64,000 nucleotides of DNA from Acanthosoma haemorrhoidale (taxonomy: Eukaryota; Arthropoda; Insecta; Hemiptera; Acanthosomatidae). Position numbers and translations under genes: made by a program. Positions 33,922 through 46,117 of this stretch are shown in pieces. The stretch lies in the NCBI GenBank assembly GCA_930367205.1, contig OV884009.1:36651841-36715840 (forward strand), read 5' to 3'. How positions within the stretch are numbered: the stretch's first letter is position 1; each line of letters opens with the position of its first letter. The notes under the pieces were generated by a model that was not told where the DNA came from, searched no databases, and saw only the letters and a list, made by a program, of their open reading frames with translations.

Positions 33922-34510
33922 AATTGGTTATTACTTCAGTGAAATGTAATGTAGGTAAATAAGATTCTGAAGAAACTGTGGTCACAAATGAATTGTCAGA
34001 AAACATCTCTCAACTCACCCTTACTCACCAAAACCCGAAACGAATTGACATTTGTAGAAGAACATCAATAATAAATTATCTCGGAACGATGGTGGAAAAT
34101 AGTATTTACAGGACCACCGATACCATTAACAAATTAGAATGAGAAGTGCAGTCTGTGCAATTATGCTCCTGAAACCTCTTCTAGTCAGTACTTCTGAACA
34201 CCCTAACAATGGGAAGACAGTAGTGCATCAACAGGCTGAAGGCTTTGCTGAAAATCTCGACATACTATAGCCCCACCTTTGGTTTGTTTGTTTCTCTATG
34301 GTTAAGGACACGTTAAATAAGAAAATGCAGAAAGACCTTTTTCTAAAAATTTCTAAAATATAATCATTTGAAGTGCAACTATAGATGTCGCATGCAAATG
34401 ATACGTACCCTATACATTTTACTATAATATACTTCTTCATATCTTAATTAATATGGCCCTCAACAATTGGAATAACTGTATAAATTATCTTCTTAATAAT
34501 ATTCTATAAT

Positions 34511-34910
34511 TGCACTGCATTACTCATCCCTATAATCCTCCTCGGAGACTAAAACGGCAGTGGGCTCGTGATCTGCTATAAATGCGTGACGATGGGAGTC
34601 CTGGCAACGGTCAGTTTCTCCAATCATGTCCTGAGCGTCTGTGGCTCTCGTGCTCTTGGCCAGCCTCCGCTGGCTCTTATCCAGCGACGCGGCTGACTTA
34701 GGAGCGTGGGGGACTTCCCGGGACTCCGCTTCCTCCTTCGCACGCGAGGGAGGTGACAATCACGTGGACTCGGGAGGTCTCTTGGCTGTATGTAAATACT
34801 CCATCAATGAGTGAGTGAATGAAAATTGTAAATATGGTATGAATGAGATCATTTATCACAATTACATATTGCACAATGAGGTAGATTGTAATTTTATCAT
34901 AATAAAGTTG
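34511..34910 (+). mobile_element. LINE J1 3' fragment
   Basis: Starts at the last RT codons (TGCACTGCATTACTCATCCC) and continues through the whole 3' UTR to CATAATAAAGTTG. No clear target duplication. Confidence 0.92.
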
Positions 34911-37131
34911 TTGTTATAATGCAAAAAACTATATTTCATGATAATATCGTCACTTTAAGATGAATTATCTTAACATCTCCCTGAAAGAAATGAGGAGCTT
35001 TCATTGTCTGAACTAAGATATATGCATTTGAAGTTTGATATTCACCTTGATCAGAAAATATCCTTGAAGCATCCTATCCATCTTCTTGAAACTGTTCTTT
35101 GTCAATCACTTCACAGTTCTTGATTTTATTCATTAGCAGATTGCTCTTTTAACACTTTTAATTCATCATTATAAAGCCCCTATTTGTCTCCATCATCCAT
35201 AGCTATGTCTATTTAAAAAACAGAATTCAATTCTTGATAACAGCTTCTCATACTATACTACTAATAAAATATATACTATACTTTACTACGCTATCTTACT
35301 ATACTATTTAGTTTTATCACAATCATTTAATATGCATTTAGGAGAGGAGGAACTATCTGACCTTAATAGATATTTTTTGTACTTTACTGGTTGGTACAAT
35401 AAGTTATCTTCTGGAAAAAATTGACTCGATAAGAGAAACTCTGATCAATTAATTAATAACTGTTACAGGCTCGATACATTATATAGTTATGAAATTACCG
35501 GTTTTAAGTTCACTACTTGGTTAAGCTCAATCGACGTTTACTTAATCGACCCTGTTGCATTCTATCGATCTCATTTTTACGTAGGTAAGTTTCTTAATGC
35601 ATTGATTAGCCTTGTGATAATTGGTGATTCAAAACTCAAATATGAAAAAATGAACCAACATGTTAGAGCCCATAGAAGGCAAGTTCTCACTTTATGGAGT
35701 CCGGGTGTGCCCCAGGAGGGTACTCCAGGCTCCATTTTACAGTAGATTAGACGGGAAATTTCTCCCCACACGGACCCATAACTCAGAAGGGTCTAGACTA
35801 TTTACTGGCATATCCAAAAATTAGTGGTCTCACTATTTTTATACCAATCAGGAACAAACTTGTATTTATTTATGTAAAGATGTTAACGTAATGGATGAAG
35901 AATGTGAAGAAATTCAAATCAGGCGTGATCCATTGCACAAATCATGGCCTCATTGTGGCTGGAAAATTTCATGAATTTTTGTAAATGTAGTCCATTTTAC
36001 CCCCGACACACATTATTTACTTATAAGGCAAGGTATTTTGATTTTATAACCTACTCAATACTCAATAGAAAAATATTTATTATTTCATCTCTAATTAATT
36101 AATATATGAACCTTTTACGTACGATATTGTTTTACAGTCAGGCAGAAAGGTTGCTTCGTACTTTTTTAAAAATCGTCCTTTTGTTTCGGCAGCTTCTTCG
36201 GCTGGGACTTGAGAAATGTTTAATTCCAGTGACATGGGATCGTTTATTTAACGCTTATAGTTTTGTTTTTCTTATAGAGTCCATAATTGGTATCTCATCT
36301 AACATTTATTAAGGTATAATCACGTTTACATAAAATAGACAATTCCTCCATACTTATTTGAAAGTAAAACCTTTCATCGCAGTAAACGCTCACTTGGACA
36401 AGTTTATATCCATTCAAACATTGTAGAGTCACGTTAGGCAATCTGAGACTCACATATTTCAAATGAAATTATATGTTTGCACATCCGTTCAGGTTTGTTT
36501 GCCCCATTCGCAAATGTTTGTCTTTGAAATTTTGAATCTGCGCATACATTTTCTTGTCCCTTCATGTCCAGTAAGTAATTTTGTCTCGCTGTGCATACAC
36601 GTTGATCTCCATTGTACATACCATTGAGTATACTAATCAAAATAGACGTATTTACTTTATTATTAACTATGTGCTCAATTAACGTTAATTATTGTTCTCA
36701 ATTTAAAATTTTAAAGATTGATCTTTGCACACAAAAACAGTATAAAGAAAAATATTCAGCTTTAACCATGCTAATAGTTATTCATTATCTAGTTCACAAA
36801 TTGAGTTTCTACACGAACTAGGGTACACCAGTAATGAAATACGAAAAAAGAAAATGCTACATAAATGTCTTTAATTATCAAAATGTAATGGTTTTATGTA
36901 ACGTCTCAATCATAATAAATCTTACATAAAAAAACCTATCTAGTTATGCAAAATATTTTTGTAGAGGTCATAAGTGCATTCGATTAAGTAGGCCATAACC
37001 ACATTTCGGAAACCATTAAAGGAAGAGGCTTGTCTACCGATTTACAATGGAGCTCTAGTGCAGAACAGGGAGCCCATATTAACCCTTATGTACTTTTTTT
37101 ATATACTTTTGCCATAAATAAATAAACAGGG
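34911..37131. other. No gene recognised; possible tiny RT remnant
   Basis: At about 35695-35745 the plus strand reads LWSPGVPQEGTPGSIL, reminiscent of the GVPQGxxLGPxL block of LINE RTs, but nothing around it supports an element. Frames at 35577, 36106, 36434 and 36612 have no recognisable product. Confidence 0.4.
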
Positions 37132-38001
37132 TGTTCTACTAACTTCTTTCACCACGAATAAATAGTTCCTAAATAAGTTCCCAGTTCTCGTACTAGAAAA
37201 CACCCACATACGTTCCCATATTACAAAAATAAAAACCTTAGGTGTCAGTTAGAGAGAGAACTGGTTCACGACACAGAAGCTCACTAGAGGGCGTGGAAAT
37301 AGCCCAGCTTGTGACCTGCCTATATAAGGCCGAGATCCGGAGATTTTTTCATTCATTCGGAACCCGGCTCCGGACGTAAAATCTTAATATTATACGTCTG
37401 AACACTGCTCTCTCTCTCTGCACTGACGCTTGCTGCTTTACTCGGACCATGGCCTTCTTATTCAACTACCTCTGCACCTCTCTTTCCTAACCTCGCTATG
37501 TTTTAGTCCAGCGATGTCAAAGACGCTACACCTTCCTAGTGGGGTTCTCTTCCTACGTCTCCTCGCTAAAACTAGCACTTCCTTGGAAGAGATCTCTTCC
37601 GTGTGGACGATGGTCTCTGGGGCCCTACAAACTTTGCTTAATAGCGTCTCCCCCAGCGATCCAGTCTGCCTCTCTCCGGTTTACACTCACCTTTGGGATC
37701 CGGACGGTTTTCGCCTATCCTTAGATACCGAGTGTGAATTCTTGGTTATTCCAAGACCACATAAACTACCTATAATACCTACCCTCTACCTCTTCTCCTG
37801 AACATAGTGCACTGTCGGGCACACATTCGAAGACCTTATGAAGTCAGATCAATACAAATAAAAACTCCCGCCGACTAGACCACCAGCAAAGGTCAAAGAC
37901 CACAGGTGCACCCATTGTATCGCTTTCTTGACGCCCGTTGAACAGCGGCCGGGTCGTAGAAACCCTAGCCCGTGGTGGGTGTCCCCCCTACTATTCTGAC
38001 A
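37132..38001 (+). mobile_element. Candidate solo LTR, distant relative of family X (870 bp)
   Basis: Begins TGTTCTACTAAC and ends TATTCTGACA, flanked by CAGGG (37127-37131) and CAAGG (38002-38006), a 4/5 match. It has a strong core promoter: TATATAAGG at about 37320-37328 and an initiator-like TCATTC about 30 bases on. Near its 3' side, CTCTTCTCCTGAACATAGTG and CACTGTCGGGCA match family X LTRs (CTCTTCTCTTGAACATAGTG, CATTGTCGGGGCA), and both families end with CCCCCCTA followed by a short block ending ACA. The 123-codon frame at 37430-37801 lies within the LTR and is probably not a gene. Confidence 0.6.
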
Positions 38002-38078
38002 CAAGGGTACAGAAAAAAAAGGTTTACAATACAGCATAGAGGCAGTTCTATGAAAAATCGCCTCAAATGAATACATGA

Positions 38079-38190
38079 CATGGAATTATGGCAAGGAGTA
38101 CCTCAAGGAGGGCATCTCTCTCCGACTCTCCGTTTCCAACATCCAATATTTCCACAGTTTGAACAACCCCTCTTAAGCGATGCCATTGAA
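38079..38190 (+). mobile_element. LINE reverse transcriptase motif remnant
   Basis: The plus strand reads GVPQGGHLSPTL (about 38095-38130), the RT block B of R1/I-type LINEs. No further RT blocks are recognisable. Confidence 0.4.
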
Positions 38191-38449
38191 GAAACCCATT
38201 TTTGTTGTCTTTATTTAATTATTCACAACTGTAAGTAGTCACAACCAGTAGAGTGCTGTGAATATGATAAAAAAGCATATCTGAGCTGAATAAATTTGAA
38301 GATATTTCATTTTTATTTATTTAGAAGATCGCTATTCAAACGGCTCCTCAGTGGCCGTTGAATGTTACAAGTCAGGGATAGAAAGTTCTTTTACCCAGTG
38401 TCCGTGCAGTTTGTCATGAAAGCTTTTGTATAATGTTCTAAAGCAATAG

Positions 38450-39090
38450 CGAACGTAAGGAATTTAGAGGACAGCGTGAAGAGTTTGATCTCGCACGTAA
38501 AACGGTGAATCTGTGATACTTCTCAGGGCTTTTGATTGGAAAATATTCTTAGCGGATCCATGAATTAGGTCTTCATATGTCCATATAGGTTTTAGTGAAT
38601 GTTTGTATGCCAAACGTTGCTGGGAAAAGGGAAGGCCTAAACGTTGGTCCAATACAAGCTTCAATAGTTTTAGCCGTCGTTTTCTTGTGCCGTCTCCAAG
38701 TCAGTTTCTTATCTAATGTAAGTCTTAAATATTTAATTGTGTAAGTTTGTGTCAAAGGTTGGTTGTCAAAACCCAATTGTGAGGGTATTGACCACGTCAA
38801 AGGCGTGTGTAAGGACAGTATTAATTTTAATACTTGACAGGTCGTCAAGCATCAGTTAAGTTGTGCCAAGTAACTTTGTAGTGTCAGAGAAGCTTGAGTT
38901 GGGTCTTTTTGTGTCGGGTGTTCCTGTGTCATCTGCGTAAGTTGATGTAATTGTATCAGGAATTTTGGGTAGGTCAGAGGCAAAGATAATTTAAAGTAAT
39001 GGAGCCAGTATCGGTCCTTGAGGGACCCCGGCTTTGCTGAGCCTTAATTAGGAGGTCGCTGAATTTTCGCTTACTGAAAAAAAGCGGTTA
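38450..39090 (-). mobile_element. Diverged Jockey-type RT fragment
   Basis: On the minus strand, in several frames: AGVPQGPILAPLL (about 39030-38990), STYADDTGTP (about 38945-38915, with the catalytic YADD), a palm/thumb segment with YTIKYLRLTLDKKLTWRRH (about 38740-38685), and HSLKPIWTYEDLIHGSAK (about 38605-38550). It is clearly related to but distinct from family J1, and older, with many stops. Confidence 0.85.
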
Positions 39091-40724
39091 TCGGAAATGG
39101 TCCAGTCACGTATAGCTTCTTATCGAAAGAAAAAAACAGGCCTGTAAGTTGGAAAATTGGGTGAAATATAATTTAATTTTAGTTTGAGAACCATATTTTG
39201 AAATATCCTTTCTCTGGGGAAGCACTATTGATGTGATAATTAAAAGAAGTGTGAAAACGGTTTTCGCTAATACTGCTACAGGGATGCTCCAAGTCGCTTT
39301 CTTAGTTTGGATCTATTGCGTTGCTCATAACAGAACTTGGGAATATGACACAAAGGTTTTCCATAGTAAGGGACATACATTTCCTGAATATTTCTGACAA
39401 TACCAGTGAAGTCAATGACCGTACAGGTGGACTTGGTTTAGATGAGAGCAGCACTGAGTCTAATGAAAAGGAGGCCAAGAAATCATTTTGGAAGTAGGTT
39501 CCGAAGAGTGGTAACATTGGCCAGGAATTGGTATATAAGACACTTTAGAAACAACCACAACTGCAATGGCCAAACACACCCCCTCGGGATAACGGTGGCC
39601 ATCAAATCAAACGCCAACTCCGTGGTGACCGAGAGTCTGTAAACTAAAACGATCCGGTTACATCATTCCAGAAATAAAACGGTACTGTCCAAATCGGAAA
39701 ATAAAATTCAAACAAGTCAAATCGCCTTCAAATCCGACTTCTGAGAATGCGGTATTTGACCAAATTAAATTCGAAGTTTAATTATTACTTTTTAATTTAT
39801 ACAAAAACAATTATAGCTAAGAACTATTATTTTTATAAAAATTTTGTAATTTTCTAATTGAAAAATGTAATTCATTCTAAAATTAAAATATAATCCAAAA
39901 GCAGCTTAGCACAAATTAATTAAATTGTTTTTCAAAAAGTCTCTGCTTTAACTTTCCAACAGAAAATATTAAACTTTGCCCTGGTTGCCAATTAGGCTGT
40001 ACCGGAGGTTAGCCTCTTCTAATACGGCCACTGATTTTATGGAAACATTTTCAAGCTTGGAAAGTTTTGGTAATTGCAGACTTACTAAAAGTTTTTTCAA
40101 TGAACATGTGCTGTTTAAGTTGCATTGCAGAGTATCTAAAGTACTATTTGACGTTTTGAAGTTATAGTTAAAGCGTGGTGTATAAAAGCTCAAGTTTTAA
40201 TGAAAACGTCAATTTCTCTATAGAATGTCGTTATCTTCAAGTTTGACGACCAATTGTGAAAATTAATTACGAAATGAATGATATCCTTATGTTTTTGAAT
40301 GAAAACAATAGCAAACAGGAACTTGAATCAGTACAAACTTGTCAAAATGTATGCGACTAACTAAATTAAATATTAAACTAAACGAGATTTGAAAAAAAAA
40401 ACCTACAACTACATTCTGAAATAGAGTCAGATAGAAAGTCAGAGATAGTAATCGATATAAAAATTTGTATGCAAAGTCGAAAACTGGGCCGAAAAAATTT
40501 CCCCCTTTTAAAGGGCCTGCAGCTTAGGATACTCTCCTCATTTAGTTTGAAAATGAAAAAATAACATAGTTACTTATAGATTTTAATCAAATAATCCTAT
40601 ACGAGAATTTACACTTTCAATTAAAATAATAATTATTCTATAATATCACCATTCCTGTTACCCCTCCCAGATCATGAAAAGTCATCTTATACCTTTAGAC
40701 TCATGCCAAAACTAATAAATAGTG
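39091..40724. other. No gene recognised
   Basis: Short frames only (39302-39517, 39442-39642, 39969-40193); none recognised. Confidence 0.45.
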
Positions 40725-41112
40725 CAAACAATGGTCAAGCAAAGTGAAGGAAAATCCAACATCTTTATAACTCCATTCCTCTCCCTAAATCCGAAACGGT
40801 GTGGTATCTCGGTTTAAATCTTGACTAGCATTTGCTAACGAAGACTAAATATAATTCTCCTTTACAGTTCTCAATTTAAATAACTGAAAAATAAAGAACG
40901 GTTAATAATACGTGACAGAGGGAGTCATTTCAATAACCAATGTCTTAAATAATGTCATGAGCGTCTGTGGCTCTCGTGTTTTTAGCTTTAATACCTTCAT
41001 TGGCTCGTATTGTGGGTTTCCTCTCTTTACTCTGCCTCCTCCTTCGTTATTGAGGGAAGTGACAATGACAAGTCTTTGGAGGTATTTATTGCAAATACTG
41101 TTTGAATGTGAG
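40725..41112 (+). mobile_element. Old LINE J1-related fragment
   Basis: Diverged match from the RT region (CAATGGTCAAGC..., ATTCCTCTCCCTAAATCCGA, CTCGGTTTAAATCTTGAC) with a large deletion to the 3' UTR (ACGTGACAGAGGGAGTC, GAGCGTCTGTGGCTCTCG, GAGGGAAGTGACAATGACA). Older than the other copies by eye. The 107-codon frame at 40912-41235 is built on this 3' UTR and is not a gene. Confidence 0.75.
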
Positions 41113-41289
41113 GCTACAAAGATTTCTTATTGCCCAACTGTGCATATTGCGTTTCATACTATAGTAAAAAGATTTGTACTGTTTCTTTTAACAGAATTTA
41201 TATTATTTATATTTGAAATACTTCTTCGTCATTAAACATTAACGAGTAGAGGAAAAAAAAAAGAAGAAATCGTTACAATTATTACAAGG

Positions 41290-41450
41290 GGATGGATGAA
41301 AATAAAATATAAAGAATAATGATAATGGCCGGAGGGAGATAAGGAACTGGTAAAGCCTAGGCTTAAAGGTTGGGAGAAATGCTCAACGATGAACGTCGAT
41401 GGGTATAGAGTTCCAAAGGTTTATGGCACAAAGAGAAAGATTTGTGTGAA
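41290..41450 (-). mobile_element. LINE family K fragment
   Basis: Shares GGAACTGGTAAAGCCTAGG, GATGAACGTCGATGGGTATA and AGAGTTCCAAAGGTTTA with the 10870-11240 and 58080-58250 repeats in the same orientation. Confidence 0.6.
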
Positions 41451-41655
41451 GGGAAATACAGGTCGGAGCTATACTCAACAACACTTCGAAATGTGCTTGC
41501 TGTATACAACCTGCAAATGTGCAACAACCATCGCTACACAAAAATATCTACAATCCTTAACAACTTACAACATCCCATACTTCAAGAATTTGTCCTTTCT
41601 CAAACTGATTCATACTCTAACAAAACAAAGGCTTCACAAGATCAAGTAATGCGGG
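41450..41655 (+). mobile_element. LINE C-terminal remnant (family M)
   Basis: The plus frame contains NHRYTKISTILNNLQHPILQ, which parallels a minus-strand reading at 46440-46700 (YYTKITTMLNDLQPPTIREF). The pattern, a basic lead followed by a hydrophobic L..P.I.EF block and a following S-rich segment, resembles the C-terminal domain of Jockey-clade LINEs. Confidence 0.45.
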
Positions 41656-41739
41656 GATATTGCTAATTACAGAAGAACGATGCACTTACAAAAGTTCAAT
41701 CCATGTCTAGTTAAATTAAAATTGTATGTGTTTATTGTA

Positions 41740-42033
41740 GCTCTCGCGCTCTTCGTCAGCCTCCACTCGCGCTCTTCGTCAGCCTCCACTCGCTCGTAAC
41801 GGTGACGCGGCTGACGGAGGAGCGTGGGGGACTTCCCAAGACTCCGCTGCCTCCTTCGCATGCGAGGGAGGTGACAATCATGTGGACTTGGGTGGCCTCT
41901 GGGGGCTGTTTGTAAATATTGTATGAATGAGCGAGTGAGAGGAAATTTTAAATATGGGATGAATGAAAATATTTATCACAATTACTTACTGCCCAATGAG
42001 ACAGATTGTAATTTTATCATAATAAAGTTTTTT
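41740..42033 (+). mobile_element. LINE J1 3' UTR fragment with internal 25-bp tandem duplication
   Basis: Matches the 3' UTR from CTCTCGCGCTCTT to CATAATAAAG. The 25-base unit starting CTCGCGCTCTTCGTCAGCC is present twice in tandem (41743-41767 and 41768-41792), unlike any other copy here. Confidence 0.92.
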
Positions 42034-42615
42034 TATTATAAAAAATTTATGTGATTTAACCATAACATAATAAATACGATTTGATATTTTAGAATACACC
42101 TTTAAACTTTAGATCGATTGAATAGTTTTGATGGCGAGACAAAGTTTCGGTTCACCCATACCTGATTATATCTAAAGCCTTCCCCTTTGGGCTTGGTGAT
42201 TACCGTTTTTAATTAGATTGAATTTCACCATGTCTAAGCCCTTGCTCTTTAATTCGTCCTCCAATGTCTAATTAGTCAGAGTAACGAAACTGGCCGGTGA
42301 AATGTGAGGAACATTTAAAGTGGAAAATCAACCATTATAGCGCCACTGCTCAAGTAGATATAGAACCGCAGTGACTACAACAACGAACTGAATCTCAATG
42401 TGTTTCGTTCTAACATTAAACTCAAACGAAAAATATCACCGAAGAAGGGTGAGTAACAAACAAAATATGGAGCTGACCGCAGTTGAACATGATTTTGCAG
42501 TGCAAGAGCCGTTAAGAATTTCACTTTGAAATTTTAAACTAGGTCTCATATCTCTAGGCCTAGGAACATACAAAATGCTAATAATACCAATATTTATATT
42601 ATTAGATTAACAACA
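42034..42615. other. No gene recognised
   Basis: No coding pattern or repeat recognised. Confidence 0.45.
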
Positions 42616-42871
42616 ACTTTATTTTGGTAAAATTACAATCTGCCTGATTGGCTATAAGTAATTGTGTTATATGATCTCATTTATACCAATTTACAATTTT
42701 CATTTACTCGCTCATTCATACCATATATACAAACAGCCCAGAGGCCCCCCAAGTCCACAAGGTTGTCACCTCCCTCGCGTGCGAAGGAGGAAGCGGAGTC
42801 TCGGGAAGTCCCCCACGCTCCTACGTCAGCCGCGTCACTGGATAAGAGCCAGCAGAGGCTGACCAAGAGCG
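42616..42871 (-). mobile_element. LINE J1 3' UTR fragment, minus strand
   Basis: Reverse complement of the family 3' UTR from CTTTATTTTGGTAAAATTAC (3' end) to GGCTGACCAAGAGC, where it is truncated. Confidence 0.92.
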
Positions 42872-43626
42872 TATTATTATTACAATTAATTATTATTAAG
42901 TCCACAGGTATGACGTTCCAATTTCCCATCAGGTACTTTCTCTCCTCCTGATGAGATCCCCAGAGGACTGACACCTTATGTCAACCTGCGAGACATCATT
43001 AGTGTTTTAAAATGGTCCTGAAGACGAAGGAGTTGCACTTAAATAGTTGGTAGAGCAAGAATAAAAAAATTACCCCATTTTTTGAGAGTACTTAAGAGTG
43101 AAATTATTTTCAGTAATAACTATATACAGTATAGACCAATGAAAACATCGCAAGAATCAATTACTTCAAAATATTACCAACATAGATAAATTACCTAAAC
43201 ATAAGAAGTCCGGCGTAATATGATGAAATGTTTTCCTATTTGGATCTAGATATTTTTTGTCGTAAAGTTTTTTTATTTATATTTTTTCAATTTTTTTTAT
43301 ATTTATGCACTTCGTTGAGAACTTTACTCATAATCAAGAGCGATGATGTAAGTTTTATGGTTTCAGACTAGATGCATTAAATATTAGCGTAAAATATTAA
43401 TTTTGAAAGTTATTTTCATAGTGATATTTAAATACACCAAAAAAGCGTGCACATTCTATGGCCAGTTAAATGCCTAAGAGAGTAAATTAAATAAGTGCTT
43501 TTACGTCAGTTTTTTAATGTATTTAAAAAAAATATAATTTAACTAAATAATATTTGGTAATAATTAGATATTAAACAACATGTAACAGGCTATTGAATTT
43601 ATGTGCATCACTAATGAAGAATTAAG
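42872..43626. other. No gene recognised
   Basis: AT-rich sequence without a supported feature. Confidence 0.45.
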
Positions 43627-43984
43627 TGTCACGGCTAAAGTTTTTCGTTCCGCCCTGAATCACAGTGAATCTCCGTTGCTCAAGCAAATATACAACCCTC
43701 GTCCTATAAGATCGTAGAAAATAAATACGCCCGCCTGAATAAGAAAGGACTACTCGCTCAGGAATTGATGTCAACATTAAAATGTATTGGGGCGAAATGA
43801 GCTGCGAGCAGGTAGCCCTGAACAAATACGCGAGAACGGAGCTGTCAACAGCGGGACTCCTGCCTCAGACATATTTGCGGACTTGGGCCGAAGTTGCCGC
43901 TACCCTATTCATGGCAGACCTTTGGATCCGGGGAGTAGGAGGCAGCCTCGGTGCAACTATTATTATTATCAGCCGAGTGCGACA
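43627..43984. repeat. GC-rich island with LTR-like ends
   Basis: A 358-bp block markedly richer in G+C than its surroundings begins TGTCACGGC and ends GTGCGACA, giving TG...CA with imperfect inverted terminal bases. It includes AATAAA near 43722. No 5-bp duplication was found. A solo LTR is the likeliest reading. Overlapping frames on both strands (43622-43825 minus, 43782-44039 plus) are not recognisable proteins. Confidence 0.4.
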
Positions 43985-44564
43985 CATACAGCGGAAACCC
44001 AAAAGTTTAGTCCTGGAAACTGTACTTTTGTATGTATAATTACAGACTGTAAGCATGTATTATGCTTTATAAATATGAAAGTCCATCTGTTTATGTCTAA
44101 AACGAAATAAAGGGAACTGCGATGTACTGTAAAAGTATGAGCTGGCAAACATTTTGATCTGCAGAATAGACACTTGAAGAGAAGGCAAAAGCCACAGGGG
44201 CTCTGGAGGTTCAAAACTAATACACGAAACTCCAAGAACTCCCAATGACGGGTTGGCTGAGGATATCTTGAGGCCTTTTTCGTTTGAATCTCCGATGAGT
44301 TGTATGGCTGGATGGTATTGTATCTTGACGGATGGGATTTGGGCTTTCAAATAATTTTTCATAGAAATTTAGAAGGAATGTGCTCAAGGATAGTGGGTTT
44401 ATTAAGCTAAGTATGTACGATTTTATTGGTGATCAAGATAGGATAATTTACTATAGTTCTTTTTTTTATTGGAAGAATGGCAATTCATGTTCAAGTACTT
44501 TTCTGCCCCATAAAGTTCTGTACGTTCAGATAGATTTTGGTTTGTTTTTTGTATCAGTGTTTGG
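43985..44564. other. No gene recognised
   Basis: Several overlapping minus frames (43969-44362) have no recognisable product and are probably chance. Confidence 0.4.
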
Positions 44565-45010
44565 TTTTCTTCCTGTTTAGCCGTCTGTATAGTAGTCCAA
44601 AACGTTGATAGAGCTCTTGTCTTTGCAGGCTCGTGTGTGTGTGAGAGTTAGTTAGTCTTTTGCCGAGGTGAAATCCTATGTATCGTTCAGTGGGAGTTGT
44701 CTGGAAGGGTAAGGCAGGTGGGCAGGTTCTGTGTCGTAAGAGAGAGTCACGTGGGCGGGTACACATTCCTACTTTGACTTTTCGTTGCACCAATTCTCAA
44801 TTTTAGTGAGGTGAATTTGGAGCTTATGGGATGCTAAATTATACATAATGTGTCATTAGCAAGGTAGTCAGAAACGTAAAAGAAGAAGTGGGAATGTCTG
44901 CAGTATAGATAGTGTAGAGGAGGAAGTCCAGAACAGTACCTTGGGGAACTTAAGCTTGATCAATAAAGTAATTAGAGTATTTAAGCCACAACGGAATTGG
45001 AAGTCTATAT
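44565..45010 (-). mobile_element. Jockey-type RT fragment, diverged from J1
   Basis: On the minus strand: SPRYCSGLPPL/TVLDFLLYTIYTADIPTSS (about 44960-44890, frameshifted block B), an LLMTH/ANDT remnant of the catalytic region (about 44870-44850), then RYIGFHLGKRLTNSHTHTS and LYQRFGLLYRRLN (about 44685-44570). It parallels J1 but with more differences and frameshifts. Confidence 0.8.
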
Positions 45011-46065
45011 TGTTTTATATGCTTGGCACTCTTTGTAGGTGACGATCTTAAGGGCCGAGGACGTGCTGTACGCGATGTTTGAGTATTTGGAGTTTCGGTC
45101 GGGTCACCAAGACCCATATCCAGTTGTACTCATATCCTTTAGAGAGCCAGCCAGTCTAGTCCCCACTCCAGTGGGGTTTCTCCAATCGCACTCTTGGAAA
45201 CAATACATAGATTAGTATTGGCCATTTTTTCATAAATTAATCGCTGTGACGTAAGCTCGGAGTTTCGGGTGAGATCTTTGTGCCTCTGGTCTGAATTAGG
45301 CATGTTTATTTTCACGTTCATACAACATTATATAGTTTTTAACGAATCAGTATAAAATTAATAACATTTCAATACTATTGATATGGTACTCATTATGATA
45401 GGAAAAGTTTTTCTTTTAATTATATAAGTTAGTTACTAGTGTTTAATTAATTAATGAGATTATGGCACTTTTCTGGAGGTATACTTATTCTTCATTTTGT
45501 TGCATTTACAAAAGCGACATTCCAATAAAATTTCATGTTTCATGTTCAAATACCGGAATAAAAAAACAGACAAACAACATAAGGGTTCCTGTGTTTAAAA
45601 AAAACAAAAAAAAAAACTAAATTATAGTAACAGAAGGTGCACTCTTCAATATTATATTATATACAAGAGTCGGAGGTGTGCACAAAGGTGTATTGGAGCG
45701 ATAAGACCTTACTCCATCTGCTGATACTTTTTGCCTCGTTCAAAGCGAACATTTAGCTCGTGGGAAGTGGAGCATTCGTAGATCGGAAACGAATATAGCC
45801 GAACGACTCGAAGATATTCCGACAATACAGGCCGAAGAGCATTTTCTGTCACCACTCTGCCAATACACCAATCCCTTTCCTAATACGAAATCTCCTTGGG
45901 TAGGCTCCAATCATATTCAAAACAAAGCTTAGCCATTATTTAACATCCTAAACTAGAATATAATGGAAGAATAAGAAAACTTTATTTACAATTCAATTTA
46001 TTGTTAGGTCGCTATTACATGTTCCGGTATCCTTCCCATGTTTTTGGAACCGTAATAATAATAAT

Positions 46066-46067
<2 letters not shown>
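45011..46067. other. No gene recognised
   Basis: No supported feature. A GC-richer stretch at 45665-45900 is not recognised. Confidence 0.45.

Positions 46068-46114
<47 letters not shown>
46068..46114. repeat. (AT)n microsatellite
   Basis: About 20 AT dinucleotides following AATAATAATAACAATA. Confidence 0.97.

Positions 46115-46117
<3 letters not shown>

Larger units (their letters stand above)
31741..34340 (+). pseudogene. Decayed coding sequence of unknown identity, split by a LINE
   Basis: Several plus-strand stretches read like protein with scattered lesions. Near 31800-31910 there is a Gln/Asn/His-rich stretch (NGNHGQHRYQQQSNN). At 32229-32503 a 92-codon frame has only two internal stops (TAA after a Gln codon, and TAG where CAG would fit) and contains EVQTVTFNRLDEEGG and VANEVMEEMCDQSL. 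At 32502-32701 there is an uninterrupted frame with KFEADKPKEEPIIGKVLSL. After the LINE (32702-33921) the pattern continues with SEETVVTNELSENISQL and SIINYLGTMVENS. I do not recognise the family. No introns are evident, so a retrocopy is possible; a decayed element ORF is the alternative. Confidence 0.4.

Noticed and set aside
37430..37801. 123-codon protein-coding gene
   Set aside because: It lies wholly within an LTR-like unit, downstream of its TATA box, overlaps another frame, and shows no domain. Likely LTR transcript leader sequence.
43969..44362. Overlapping minus frames of 88 and 100 codons
   Set aside because: Mutually overlapping, no recognisable motif, no splice context.
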